A stretch of 64,000 nt of DNA from Trachythela sp. YZ-2020 (Eukaryota > Cnidaria > Anthozoa > Malacalcyonacea > Clavulariidae): assembly GCA_016169945.1 (NCBI GenBank), contig JADLSH010000173.1:1-64000 (forward strand), given 5' to 3'. The first letter of the stretch is position 1. Every line of letters starts with the position of its first letter. Position numbers and translations under genes: made by a program. The notes beneath the pieces are model-generated. The model saw only the letters and a program-made list of their open reading frames with translations, made no database searches and was not told where the DNA came from. Below, in pieces: positions 45,629 to 56,275 of the stretch.

Positions 45629-45784
45629 AATATATATATATATATACAATATCTGTGTTGTGATTGTAGTAGATAAGAGTGCTCAACACAAAATCATTTG
45701 TAGAGCAAAATTTATTATAATCCTAAAACAGCCGTTTTTGTTACTACTTCTTCGACTTATATATATATATATATATATATATAT
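45629..45784. repeat. Interrupting segment 3, joining the array to a PLE
   Basis: Third copy. Its right (TA)n tract (about 45758-45784) directly abuts the terminal region of the minus-strand PLE, so array and PLE are physically contiguous. Confidence 0.8.
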
Positions 45785-45810
45785 AGATTTTCGCTTACCT
45801 CAAAACTTGT

Positions 45811-45851
45811 CTGCAACAGGCTGTTTCATCTGTAAAAGAATCATCAGGCAG
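45811..45851 (-). ncRNA. Hammerhead motif, PLE type (3' of PLE A)
   Basis: CTGC/GCAG helix I, CTGATGA, weak stem II, GAAA, ACA-GCC-TGT helix III, GTT cleavage triplet. Identical to the copies at 48229-48269 and 50598-50638. Confidence 0.7.
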
Positions 45852-45878
45852 TTTACAAGTATCGAAAGAAATGACCGC

Positions 45879-48115
45879 TTATATGCTTCCTGCCGGGGCG
45901 TGGGTGTGTGTGTAGGAGACAATGTGTGCATGCATGGCTTTGTTTGCGTTGTTTACGCGAAATTTGTTACGATGACGACATCGTGAAATTATTTCAGCTC
46001 TTTTGTTGAGTAAACAATCCTTGTTTTTTTCTTTCAAAATACAAAATTTTTCTTCTAAACATAAATTGCATCGTTTTGATCCTCCCGTATACGAAATAGA
46101 ATGTTTTAAAATTTGCCAATTAATACTGAAATCCTTATTGTTTTCTTTCAATGTCCAAATATATTTCGAAAGTTCCGTGTCATTTGCATGCTTTTTATGC
46201 TGAAAAGATTTAGTGTGGTTGGCCAATCGCTCTTTGAATGTGGTTGCAGTCATGCCAATGTAATTTTTGATCGTGTTTGTGTTGCTTACTGTGACTGTTG
46301 CTTTGTATACTATGTCCCTAGTCATGCATTGTTTTTGAAGCGGGCAAATGGTGTTTTTCCTACAACTGCAATTGGTAGTGTCCCGCTCTTGTGGCTTGTT
46401 ATTTCTAGATATGCGTGCATTGTGTTTAGTGATTACTGACTTAATATTGTTCATGCAGCTATAGCTTACTTTCACCGTATTTCTGTTAAAAATTTTATGT
46501 AGCTTGTGGTGCGGTGGAAAATGCTTGTCAATTAAACTAAGGAAATTACGTCCCATGTTTGTGCTAACACTCTTGCTAAATGGTGGGTTGAACCAAATGA
46601 TGTTGCGTTGCCTATTCCTGCGTTGTTTTTGCGGTGTGTGCTGAGTGTAGCTAAGTTCATGATTAAAGTTGCTATGCCTAAGTGCGTTCTGATATATGGG
46701 TGCAGATTCCTGAAAAGTTTGCTCATCTGATGAAAGAAGTGCGATGCGCTTGTTAATTGATGCAGGTAGTTGCCTTGTGATGCTCGGTGGATGATTAGAG
46801 TGCATATTTATGTATAGTGGGTCGTCATTGGGCTTCCTATAGGGCCTATGTTTTCCATTGTTAAGGTCGAAAGTTACATCTAAAAAGTTTACGATGCGTA
46901 AATTTGATTCGGCGGTAATTTTTAGGTCAAACTGCTCGAAAATTTTGTGGAGATCTTTTCTTGTTTTGTCTGCTAAACGTGCTGATTTACTTTTTATAAT
47001 AGCCAAACCGTCATCTCTATATAGGCCGATGCTTTCTTTGCCAAATTTCTTACTTAGGTGGTTTAAAATGAAAAGGCCTACTAACTCACAAATTTCCGCG
47101 CCGTCGAAACTGCCCATGCTAACGTCAAACAAACTATGGCTATCTTTTTTTTTTTTTTTTTTTTTATCCATGAAATTCCGGTATTGAAAAGGAGAGATTT
47201 TCTAGCGTGTTTTATTATTGAAATATCGTTTTCAGGTATAGTAGCCAAATTTGAAGCCCAAGATAAAGCTTGGTCCAATAGTTTTTCAGAAATAGATGGG
47301 TAGAAATCGACAATGTCAAACGAAATAAAACTGTGTCTGTCCTTATCTTTTATATTGCCAAACCACTGAATAACTTGTTTTGTATTCCTCCATTGATTTA
47401 AATTCAGTTTTTCTCTCAAATTGGAATTAATTTTGTCCAAAATAACTTTGCTTATTTTTCCGGATTCGCTTTTAGCGGGATTAATTAATCGGCATTTTGG
47501 ATTGTTTTCGAAATTTTCTTTGTGATCTTTTAAAGATATAAATGCTTCGCGTTTTTTCATTTTTTCAATTCTGTCGCCGATTCCTAAATTGTTCGAAATA
47601 TTTTTTAGTTCTGAATCAATTTCATCTATAGTGTCCTCGGATCCATGCTTATATGTTTTTGTGATGTTGTCATGTAAGAGCTTGTCGTATGTGTCGAGCG
47701 AGGTTTCAAAAATATTCCTAGTTTTGTCTGCAAAAATGAAAATGTTGGGAGACGAATTGATTTTCTTTAGATCGTTAGTCAAAGATTTCTGAAATTGGTT
47801 CCTATATGGCCGAAATTGTAAATTTTCGATTAATTTTATAAGGTCGTCTTCGAAAGGTTTCATTTCCGGAATAGAAGGAGGTGTTTTGTTGGATGCAAGG
47901 CCGAAATGGTTGTTTTGGTTTTCACATTTTTGGTTTTTGTTAAGAAAGAAATTAGCTTTCCATCTCATACGTTTTATTACACTTTCCACTTTTTCAATCA
48001 AATTTTTCAAATAAGCGTCCTGTGATGGTATAGGGATATTCTTTAGTGAATAGTCAAATCGAAATTGCCGCATTTTGAAGTTAAATAGAAATGAATAACG
48101 TAAACAAGAGTGCAC
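45879..48115 (-). pseudogene. PLE protein: reverse transcriptase plus GIY-YIG endonuclease (one frameshift)
   Basis: The N-terminal frame starts at 48115 and includes KPFEDDLIKLIENLQFRPY, an RLINPAKSESGKIS block, FISFDIVDFYPSIS (motif A, catalytic Asp) and SWIKK. A homopolymer of about 23 A residues on the coding strand (47144-47166) then shifts the frame. It continues with SHSLFDVSMGSFDGAEICEL, GLYRDDGLAII (motif C, YRDD), VNFLDVTFDL, and KPNDDPLYINMHSNHPPSIT. A Cys cluster follows (NCSCRKNTICPLQKQC), then the endonuclease: IVYKATV, NYIGMTATTFKERLANH (GIY-YIG with the Arg helix), LSKYIWTLK (Glu is replaced or not obvious) and CNLCLEEKFCILK. C-terminal GIY-YIG is the classic EN+ PLE arrangement. 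The enzyme copies its RNA at a nicked target. This copy is inactive as written. Confidence 0.85.
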
Positions 48116-48228
48116 AACCGATATACGGGTGCGAATATACGTGTAGGTTTAGGTCTACGAAACGCAAAGAGTGCTCGACAACATATAGTTAGAGCAAATT
48201 ATAGATTTTCGCTTACCTCAAAACTTGT

Positions 48229-48269
48229 CTGCAACAGGCTGTTTCATCTGTAAAAGAATCATCAGGCAG
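48229..48269 (-). ncRNA. Hammerhead motif, PLE type (5' of PLE A)
   Basis: Same motif and orientation as at 45811, located upstream of the PLE A start codon. It also lies downstream of the truncated copy ending at 48297, so it is shared by both units. Confidence 0.7.
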
Positions 48270-48296
48270 TTTACAAGTATCGAAAGAAATGACCGC

Positions 48297-48766
48297 TTAT
48301 ATGCTTCCTGCCGGGGCGTGGGTGTGTGTGTAGGAGACAATGTGTGCATGCATGGCTTTGTTTGCGTTGTTTACGCGAAATTTGTTACGATGACGACATC
48401 GTGAAATTATTTCAGCTCTTTTGTTGAGTAAACAATCCTTGTTTTTTTCTTTCAAAATACAAAATTTTTCTTCTAAACATAAATTGCATCGTTTTGATCC
48501 TCCCGTATACGAAATAGAATGTTTTAAAATTTGCCAATTAATACTGAAATCCTTATTGTTTTCTTTCAATGTCCAAATATATTTCGAAAGTTCCGTGTCA
48601 TTTGCATGCTTTTTATGCTGAAAAGATTTAGTGTGGTTGGCCAATCGCTCTTTGAATGTGGTTGCAGTCATGCAGTGGAAGCGGGCAAATGGTGTTTTTC
48701 CTACAACTGCAATTGGTAGTGTCCCTCTCTTGTGGCTTGTTATTTCTAGATATGCGTGCATTGCGC
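48297..48766 (-). pseudogene. PLE copy B, antisense 3' part (GIY-YIG only)
   Basis: Minus-strand sequence near-identical to 45879-46425. It encodes MTATTFKERLANHTKSFQ to the C-terminus HAPAGSI. About 85 bp are missing (after GTTGCAGTCATGC, before GAAGCGGGCAAATGG). At about 48766 the sequence flips to + strand PLE. Confidence 0.85.
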
Positions 48767-50570
48767 TCGACACATACAACAAGCTCTTACATGACAACAT
48801 CACAAAAACATATAAGCATGGATCCGAGGACACTATAGATGAAATTGATTCAGAACTAAAAAATATTTCGAACAATTTAGGAATCGGCGACAGAATTGAA
48901 AAAATGAAAAAACGCGAAGCATTTATATCTTTAAAAGATCACAAAGAAAATTTCGAAAACAATCCAAAATGCCGATTAATTAATCCCGCTAAAAGCGAAT
49001 CCGGAAAAATAAGCAAAGTTATTTTGGACAAAATTAATTCCAATTTGAGAGAAAAACTGAATTTAAATCAATGGAGGAATACAAAACAAGTTATTCAGTG
49101 GTTTGGCAATATAAAAGATAAGGACAGACACAGTTTTATTTCGTTTGACATTGTCGATTTCTACCCATCTATTTCTGAAAAACTATTGGACCAAGCTTTA
49201 TCTTGGGCTTCAAATTTGGCTACTATACCTGAAAACGATATTTCAATAATAAAACACGCTAGAAAATCTCTCCTTTTCAATACCGGAATTTCATGGATAA
49301 AAAAAGATAGCCATAGTTTGTTTGACGTTAGCATGGGCAGTTTCGACGGCGCGGAAATTTGTGAGTTAGTAGGCCTTTTCATTTTAAACCACCTAAGTAA
49401 GAAATTTGGCAAAGAAAGCATCGGCCTATATAGAGATGACGGTTTGGCTATTATAAAAAGTAAATCAGCACGTTTAGCAGACAAAACAAGAAAAGATCTC
49501 CACAAAATTTTCGAGCAGTTTGACCTAAAAATTACCGCCGAATCAAATTTACGCATCGTAAACTTTTTAGATGTAACTTTCGACCTTAACAATGGAAAAC
49601 ATAGGCCCTATAGGAAGCCCAATGACGACCCACTATACATAAATATGCACTCTAATCATCCACCGAGCATCACAAGGCAACTACCTGCATCAATTAACAA
49701 GCGCATCGCACTTCTTTCATCAGATGAGCAAACTTTTCAGGAATCTGCACCCATATATCAGAACGCACTTAGGCATAGCAACTTTAATCATGAACTTAGC
49801 TACACTCAGCACACACCGCAAAAACAACGCAGGAATAGGCAACGCAACATCATTTGGTTCAACCCACCATTTAGCAAGAGTGTTAGCACAAACATGGGAC
49901 GTAATTTCCTTAGTTTAATTGACAAGCATTTTCCACCGCACCACAAGCTACATAAAATTTTTAACAGAAATACGGTGAAAGTAAGCTATAGCTGCATGAA
50001 CAATATTAAGTCAGTAATCACTAAACACAATGCACGCATATCTAGAAATAACAAGCCACAAGAGAGGACACTACCAATTGCAGTTGTAGGAAAAACACCA
50101 TTTGCCCGCTTCAAAAACAATGCATGACTAGGGACATAGTATACAAAGCAACAGTCACAGTAAGCAACACAAACACGATCAAAAATTACATTGGCATGAC
50201 TGCAACCACATTCAAAGAGCGATTGGCCAACCACACTAAATCTTTTCAGCATAAAAAGCATGCAAATGACACGGAACTTTCGAAATATATTTGGACATTG
50301 AAAGAAAACAATAAGGATTTCAGTATTAATTGGCAAATTTTAAAACATTCTATTTCGTATACGGGAGGATCAAAACGATGCAATTTATGTTTAGAAGAAA
50401 AATTTTGTATTTTGAAAGAAAAAAACAAGGATTGTTTACTCAACAAAAGAGCTGAAATAATTTCACGATGTCGTCATCGTAACAAATTTCGCGTAAACAA
50501 CGCAAACAAAGCCATGCATGCACACATTGTCTCCTACACACACACCCACGCCCCGGCAGGAAGCATATAA
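48767..50570 (+). pseudogene. PLE copy C, sense: RT plus GIY-YIG, N-terminus lost
   Basis: It begins inside the ORF (LDTYNKLLHDNITKTYK), lacking the first 140 or so residues. The reverse transcriptase is open through motif A (FDIVDFYPSIS) and motif C (YRDDG), because the A run here is only six bases (SWIKKDSHSLF). A one-base deletion near 50065 (GAGAGGAC versus GAGCGGGAC in copy A) ends the frame in VVGKTPFARFKNNA. The Cys cluster and GIY-YIG continue in the next frame from about 50070, through MTRDIVYKAT at 50124, to TAA 50568-50570. So copies A and C each carry one different frame break. Confidence 0.85.
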
Positions 50571-50597
50571 GCGGTCATTTCTTTCGATACTTGTAAA

Positions 50598-50638
50598 CTG
50601 CCTGATGATTCTTTTACAGATGAAACAGCCTGTTGCAG
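50598..50638 (+). ncRNA. Hammerhead motif, PLE type (3' of PLE C)
   Basis: The complete PLE-type motif 27 bp after the stop codon, followed by TTTTGAGGTAAGCGAAAATC, GTTGTCGAGCACTCTTTGCG and (TA)n. Confidence 0.7.
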
Positions 50639-50727
50639 ACAAGTTTTGAGGTAAGCGAAAATCTATAATTTGCTCTAACTATATGTTGTCGAGCACTCTT
50701 TGCGTTTCGTAGACCTAAACCTACACG

Positions 50728-50811
50728 TATATATATATATATATATATATTGCATTATAGCTTATTAGCCACCAATTAACCTCACAGAGTGCTCAACAAC
50801 ACAAGTGAAGG

Positions 50812-50846
<35 letters not shown>
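50728..50846. repeat. (TA)n tracts enclosing a 65-bp retrozyme fragment
   Basis: Between two (TA)n tracts lies TGCATTATAGCTTATTAGCC through CACAAGTGAAGGATCATATA, matching the end of the 282-bp unit without its hammerhead. Confidence 0.85.
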
Positions 50847-50849
<3 letters not shown>

Positions 50850-51805
50850 GAGCTCACAAAAGGTCCTGGAACTTTGCACTATCCTTGGGATCTCTGAATT
50901 TGTTCTAATTGTTTGTATATCAACATTTGAAGGAAAGTATATGTTATGGGGCACCTATGTATTTGTCAGCAGGACTCATAATAAAGTGCGTGCTCAGCAT
51001 ATATAACTTTAGTCAAGCAAAATATCATAACAGGCTTTTGTCAAGAAGTAATATTTTTTTCACCTACAGATTGTGACTTCATATATTACTAATTAGGCTG
51101 TCAGCTTTTCAATAGTATAGGGATATCAATTAGAATAACATGTTAAATATATACTATTGTAAAACTTAATATCTTTTTAAGTAGTTTTTGGACAAAAAGT
51201 GTTCCCCTACAATTGTGCAACATATGTTAAGGGTTGAATATTCAGAAAAGCGACATCTGAAGTCTATATAGCAGTATAATAAACCATTGTTGAATGAGGT
51301 TTTTGTGATATCCGGAATTATCAAGCTCAATTAAGTGTGATTAGGCGAAGCCGAAGGCTGAAAGTCAGAAGCCCGCAGGGCGTTGGGGTTAGGGTTGGGG
51401 TTAGAGTGGGGTCAGTATCCATTACAGCTCCAGAAGATGAAATACTTACCTCTAGCGTGTAAAGCTGCCGATTTCTAAAAGGGACGTATTGCGGGCTGAA
51501 TATAGGCTACAACTAGCTGTAATATAGACAGCTTAAGAAAGTGACGTTCTGACAACACGGGCGTCACGCGTGCATAACTTAGCCGTTTATTATGGCATCA
51601 GCAGTTCTTGCTTGAAATCAAGAACGGCAGTCAATCTGGTTTTACGTTCGTAATTTCAAACAAGAACGGCTGTCGCTATCTATAACGGCTCGATTTACTT
51701 CCGGTTGGCGTTCGTGAATCAAAAACGTCGCTTACTTAAGCTCACTATCAGCCATCAGAAGACACGTAGTAACTACAATGTATCATAACACTTTCTATTT
51801 TATAG
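50850..51805. other. Presumed host intron, no recognisable feature
   Basis: No exon of the upstream P/Homo B domain could be identified. A GGGTTAGGGTTGGGG run (about 51386-51401) is telomere-like in composition but isolated. CAAGAACGGC.GTC recurs near 51620-51690. Confidence 0.35.
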
Positions 51806-51874
51806 GTACGCTGTTCGGATTTTCTTTAACTTTATATGGCACTGAAGTAAACCCATTCAATCCAACCCCGCCAG
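51806..51874 (+). CDS. Host exon: end of a P/Homo B (proprotein convertase-type) domain
   Basis: The 69-bp exon lies between a good acceptor (TTCTATTTTATAG) and a consensus donor (CAG|GTAAGAAG), phase 1 on both sides. It reads (G)TLFGFSLTLYGTEVNPFNPT then PP. TL-x-x-(W/F)-x-L-x-LYGT is the final strand motif of the P/Homo B domain that follows the subtilisin-like catalytic domain in furin-type convertases. The protein is probably secretory or membrane-associated. The rest of the domain must lie on other exons that I could not find. The next exon in phase is the EGF module at 57165. Confidence 0.6.
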
Positions 51875-52914
51875 GTAAGAAGAATAACACAACTAGAAGT
51901 AAGTTTTTGGGTTGATATTTTGAGCTATTTCTGCCCAATTTAATTAGTGGAGGTAATCTTCACATATACAGGACATTTCCAGTAGCTCTGAGAAATTTTA
52001 ATGTTATTTGTGCTAGTAGTTAATATCGTCAATTAGAGGCAATTCGCATAACAGATTTCCATTTTAAGTCCATGTTACTCGAGACAATTCTCAAACAGAG
52101 CGATGTTATGTAAAAAGTATATTCGCAGAGACATTGTGAGCATGAATCTTGTTTTACTTTGGCGATATTTTTCTTCCTAAACATGCATAGACTGCAGCAA
52201 AGAAATGAATGAGAACGATGTCGGTGGAGTGAAACGCGGGCCATGTTCATTGTTTTTCTGTGCGTACATTTCTACATATATCATGGCAGAAATTATGTTG
52301 CAAGTTGCAGCAACAGCAATGGCCTTAGTGCTCAAACTTCAATTTTTTTATTGACGGATATATACTTGTTTTATTAAGTCAATTGGCAGAATTTTACAGT
52401 TAGTTTCGAGCTTACGAACGCAGGCAGTTTGAAATTCATACGCGTAAGTAAACAAAGCGTGCAACGTCCTTCAGAAGTTTTTCAATAACACCAAAACCAC
52501 AGTTTATGATTGTTAATGCATCTCAACAATCAAAGAATCTATTGGGCCTCAAAATCGGCGTTTTATTTCGTTTTACCGTGAGCATAAAAAGACTAGGGCG
52601 AAAATGCCGACGTGACGTTACATGGGGAACAAGCGAAAACAACAAAGCTATATCGACATAAATTTAAACGGAATTATTTTTTCCAAATTTCTTTTGAATT
52701 TCGCTTGAATTTTCAATGGCAGTGTGTCCATAAGTTTTAATGGTTAAATTGATAGCCAAATTGTGTAAGAGTGTAATTTTATGGCCGGTTTAACAGCAGT
52801 CGCGTCAAGGACGAGGTCACGAATAATACAATACGATGCTATACTTGGGTCAAGTTACAATAATATCAGAACTGTAGGCTATTGAATGCTGTATTTAACG
52901 TTACGAATGGGAAC
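51875..52914. other. Intron, left part, no recognised gene
   Basis: No supported ORF. It probably contains the 5' end of the transposon whose gene starts near 52915. I could not define a TIR. Confidence 0.35.
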
Positions 52915-55900
52915 CTTTTTGCATTGCCGATGCAGATGAGATTGCAAATTATTTGGAGCAAAGTCGTCTCGAACAGAGACGCCGGTTTCATTTGTATAAT
53001 CACTATAGATGGACTATTTGGCTGGATGTGTCAATGTTGAAAGTGAGTAATCTAACTTAATTAATACGATTTTTACACGATTTAAAAGTTGTTAAAATCC
53101 GACCGGTTTTGTCTTAATGCTGCCAAGGTTGCTGCTATAGAAGCAGCTCTTAAAAAGCCATCAGATGGTGGTGAACTCAAAGTTATATATGATTGTGCAA
53201 AGATACTGCACAAGGAAATTAATAAGGCAAGCATTTGGCAATTTGATGGGACTCTCGATGATGATGCAGGCGATATTGTTCCAACCAAGCTCTTTACGTT
53301 ACTCAAGTGGGTTCTTTCAGGCGCTGTTTCAGATATGAAGACGGAAAAGCGAACGGAAGAAGTCAATAGAAAGGCAATTCTTCTGGCACAACAGATTATG
53401 TATCACGCCAATACCAACCGACAAGTCAACTATGTGCCAAAAAACGTTCAAGAGGAAAAGTCGTTTCGTCACCAGCGTGAATACCCGTTGCAAGTAGGAA
53501 TTGGTCTATTATCGCACCAACATATGTGAAGTAGATCTGCGATTGATGTGTTGCATCAACTGGGTGTGTCCGTGGACTATACCCGGATCCTACGCATTGA
53601 AACGCAACTGGCAAACGCAACTGGCACAGCTCTGTATCATTCATATTATATTACTTCCACTTACCAATGTTGCCATGATGCCACTTCTTGTTGCTCCCGC
53701 ACATGAATGGAGTACTATACTTACAGTTTTAATGCAGGCACAGAATATCACTGCAGTTGTGATGGGGGCAAATCGAAAGACCGTAATAACCTTTGATCTT
53801 CAGCTTTATGAGATGGCAGTGAAGCTACAGCTTCATAAAACACCAGAATTAGATAACATGATTTTTCGCCTTGGGAGATGCACACAGTAATGACCTGTCT
53901 ACGTGCCCTTGGAACATCCATCGAAGAGAGTGGATTAGATGATGCATGGGTAGAAGCAGGAATATATGGGCCGACTACAAAGCATCAGATTCTCGAAAGT
54001 CGCCATATGAAACGCGCATTCACAGCCCACAGCATAACCTACTCAGCTTTGAGTGACCTGTATATCGATGCCTTTTTGAAGAAAGAATGTGCTGATTCTG
54101 ATTCTGACAGGGGATATACAGGCGTGCGTCTTGCTTCAATTGAACTAAACGCCATTTGTCAACGAGCTCAGTACGAGAAACTAGCACAACAACATGAAAA
54201 GCTTGTAACAGCACTGGAAGAGGAGCATCTAAAAGAAAACCTTGAAGAATTCGACAAAGTAATGGAGTCACAGAATCCAATGTCTAAATTTATTCGAGAT
54301 TACATGAAGTTTGTCACTTGCATTTTCATGTTTTTACGTGCCACAAGAGAGGGAGATTGGATTCTCCACTTGCAGTCACTAAAGGCTTTGGCAAAATATT
54401 TCTTTGCCCATGATCGTATCAACTACGCTCACTTGGTTCCACTTTATCTTGCTCAAATGGAAAAGATAGAAGTTGATGATCCTCATATTTATGAGGAATT
54501 CATGCAAGGAAACTTTTGCGTAAACAAGAATGAGATCCCATTCTGTGCAATTGGGCCAGACCACGCCATAGAGCATGTCAATAAGATAATGAAGATCCGA
54601 AGTGGTTTAAAAGGTCTGACACAGCAACCAGTAGCCATGACTAGATGGTTTCTCATTGCACCAGAACTGAGTCGACTTGCATGCAGTTAAGGTAGAAACC
54701 ATGGTTGGTGTGCAGAAGTCAGTTCCAAGTCGTCATCATGATTTAACTGAAGCAGTGGTTAAGCGATATAACGAGAACATCGAGAAGTTGAAGGAAGTGA
54801 TTAGGTCTAAGGACCCATTCCAGGAAGAAGACGAGCTTGTGAACATTACAACAAAAGCTGTTATGCCAACTGCAATCAAGGAGGAAATACTCAAACGTGA
54901 CGATACTGGTCAATAACATTTTGACACATTTGTTAAAGAACGAATTGGCGCTGACAGTACCTTGAGCGTTTGGAATCCAATGAAAAAGGCCAATTTGAAG
55001 ACCTGGAAGTCAGCACGACAATCAAAGTCTAACAAAAAAGCTGCTAGCGTCAAAGCTTTAAAGGATGACAGGGCATGGTTTGCACGTTTCCTCGTGGTTG
55101 TTCTCGCGAGGCCTGATCTAGATGTCAAAGAAAGCATAAGCAAGTTTGAGTTGGCTGAATACCCCAGAGCACTCTTTACTTCTTATGGAAATCTACGGCA
55201 TTGTGTCACGAAGAGCAAACTTATGAACATTCTAGAGGGTCTACCTCCTCAACAGCAACCCCCTTTTGCTGCACCACTGGTTAGTCATACAGTGATCATT
55301 GACGCAATGGCAGTGGTTCAATCAATGGGAAAGCCCACCTGGGTTAAAACTGGACGTGATCTGGGAGACCATTTTGTGGAGATGATTGATGGCAGGTTAG
55401 CTGGTGCCACGGAAGTTCACGTTATATTTGATATGCACCAAACTCTCTCAAGGAAAATACTCGCAGATTCCGTCAGACCACCACCCAACCCATTATCTAC
55501 AAGATTTCAGCAGATGCTGTGATTGCGAAAGTGACAATGAAACAGCTGTTGTCATGTAAAGAGAACAAGGAAGCTCTAGCAGTCTATTTCGCATCACATC
55601 TCATTGCTTGCAAGCAGAATACACAGAAGATCTATGTTGTCACCTCTAAAGACGACTGTATGTCTTCAAACAGCTTAAATGTTGAGCATCTGAGAAGTGG
55701 GCAAGAGGAGGCAGATACTCGTATGCTACTGCACGCCATTAATGCTACACAACGTGGAGCATCCTCCATCACTATAGAGAGTCCTGATACTGACGTCCTT
55801 GTTCTTGCCTTATGGATTTACAAGCGACTTTGTCCTGCAACTTTCATAATGGTAGGCAGAGGAGCAAAGAGGAGAAGTATCGCCTCGGCCCACTTTATGA

Positions 55901-56275
55901 ATCAATTGAAGAAGAGCTTGTGAGTGCATTACCAGGTTTTCACAGTTTCTCGGGATGTGACCAGACGGGTACTATATGTGGAAAGTCGAAAGTTTCCTGT
56001 TGGAATGGTCTCCCTTCTCCGACATTACACAGATGGAAAGACGATGGCGGAAAACTGCAACCAGTTCCTACTACTGTTCTCCAGCACCCAAGGCTGTTCT
56101 TCAGCTGATTAAATGTGGATGCAAAAAGATGTGCACAACGATGATCTGTTCGTGTCGCCTTAAATGCACAGATATGTGCGCCTCGTGTGAGCCAAATTGT
56201 AAAAACAGAAGCAGTGACAATTTATCAACAGTGGAGAATGAGGACAGTGATGTCGAAGCTTTAGATATGTAAATG
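52915..56275 (+). pseudogene. Transposon protein with FEN1/XPG-like nuclease domain and Cys-rich tail (AcademX-like)
   Basis: At least six short frames in order rebuild one large protein. N-terminal: EIANYLEQSRLEQRRRFHLY; from 53089 CLNAAKVAAIEAALKKPSDG; SAIDVLHQLGVSVDYTRILR. Middle: PLLVAPAHEWSTILTVLMQA, LQSLKALAKYFFAHDRINYA, FCAIGPDHAIEHVNKIMKIR. C-terminal nuclease: TVIIDAMAVVQSM, VHVIFDMHQTLSRK, GQEEADTRMLLHA, IESPDTDVLVLAL, FHSFSGCDQTG. These acidic blocks match, in order, the metal-binding positions of FEN1/XPG nucleases (IxxD, VFD, EAE-like, DxD, G-D). It ends with a cysteine cluster (CGCKKMCTTMICSCRLKC, then CASCEPNC). XPG-type nuclease plus C-terminal Cys zinc finger is described for Academ (AcademX) transposons. 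Frameshifts near 53525, 53640, 53880, 54680, 54920, 55520 and 55920 make it non-functional. Confidence 0.65.

Larger units (their letters stand above)
39931..45630 (-). repeat. Tandem array of hammerhead-bearing retrozyme-type units
   Basis: Units of 282 bp start at 39931, 40211, 40493, 40775, 41057, 41339, 41621, 41903, 42185, 42467, 42749, 42964, 43368, 43647, 43929, about 44152, 44575, 44857, 45138 and about 45351. The stretch 40493-42749 is nearly identical copy to copy. Truncated units occur at 42749, 43929 and 45138, the last two joined by GAGCTTGCATACAGACATG. Each unit carries one complete type I hammerhead on the minus strand, within 7 bp of the GTCAAATCTG unit start. Units have no ORF. 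Short, non-coding, hammerhead-flanked, head-to-tail monomers are the defining features of metazoan retrozymes, which are copied through circular RNAs. Here transcription would run on the minus strand. Confidence 0.9.
45785..48275 (-). mobile_element. Penelope-like element A, nearly complete
   Basis: Minus-strand PLE. A hammerhead-containing terminal segment occurs both downstream (45785-45860) and upstream (48150-48275) of the coding region, in the same orientation, as expected for the pseudo-LTRs of PLEs. Outer borders are (TA)n on the 45.8-kb side. The coding region is continuous apart from a poly(A) expansion that shifts the frame. Confidence 0.85.

Noticed and set aside
39931..45630. CRISPR-like array
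   Set aside because: The units are near-identical over their full 282-bp length with no unique spacers, and the host is a eukaryote.
48631..50127. A single 498-codon + strand gene starting at 48631
   Set aside because: Its first 45 codons are antisense PLE sequence from copy B; the real PLE homology starts at about 48767.
51386..51416. Telomere-like GGGTTAGGGTTGGGG run
   Set aside because: Only two or three irregular units within a gene-sized intron; too short for an interstitial telomere claim.
53041..53086. A 45-bp intron (GTGAGT...AAAAG) in the XPG-like gene
   Set aside because: Shorter than plausible for most metazoan introns, and the acceptor is poor; may be a frameshift or a real small gap, not decidable here.
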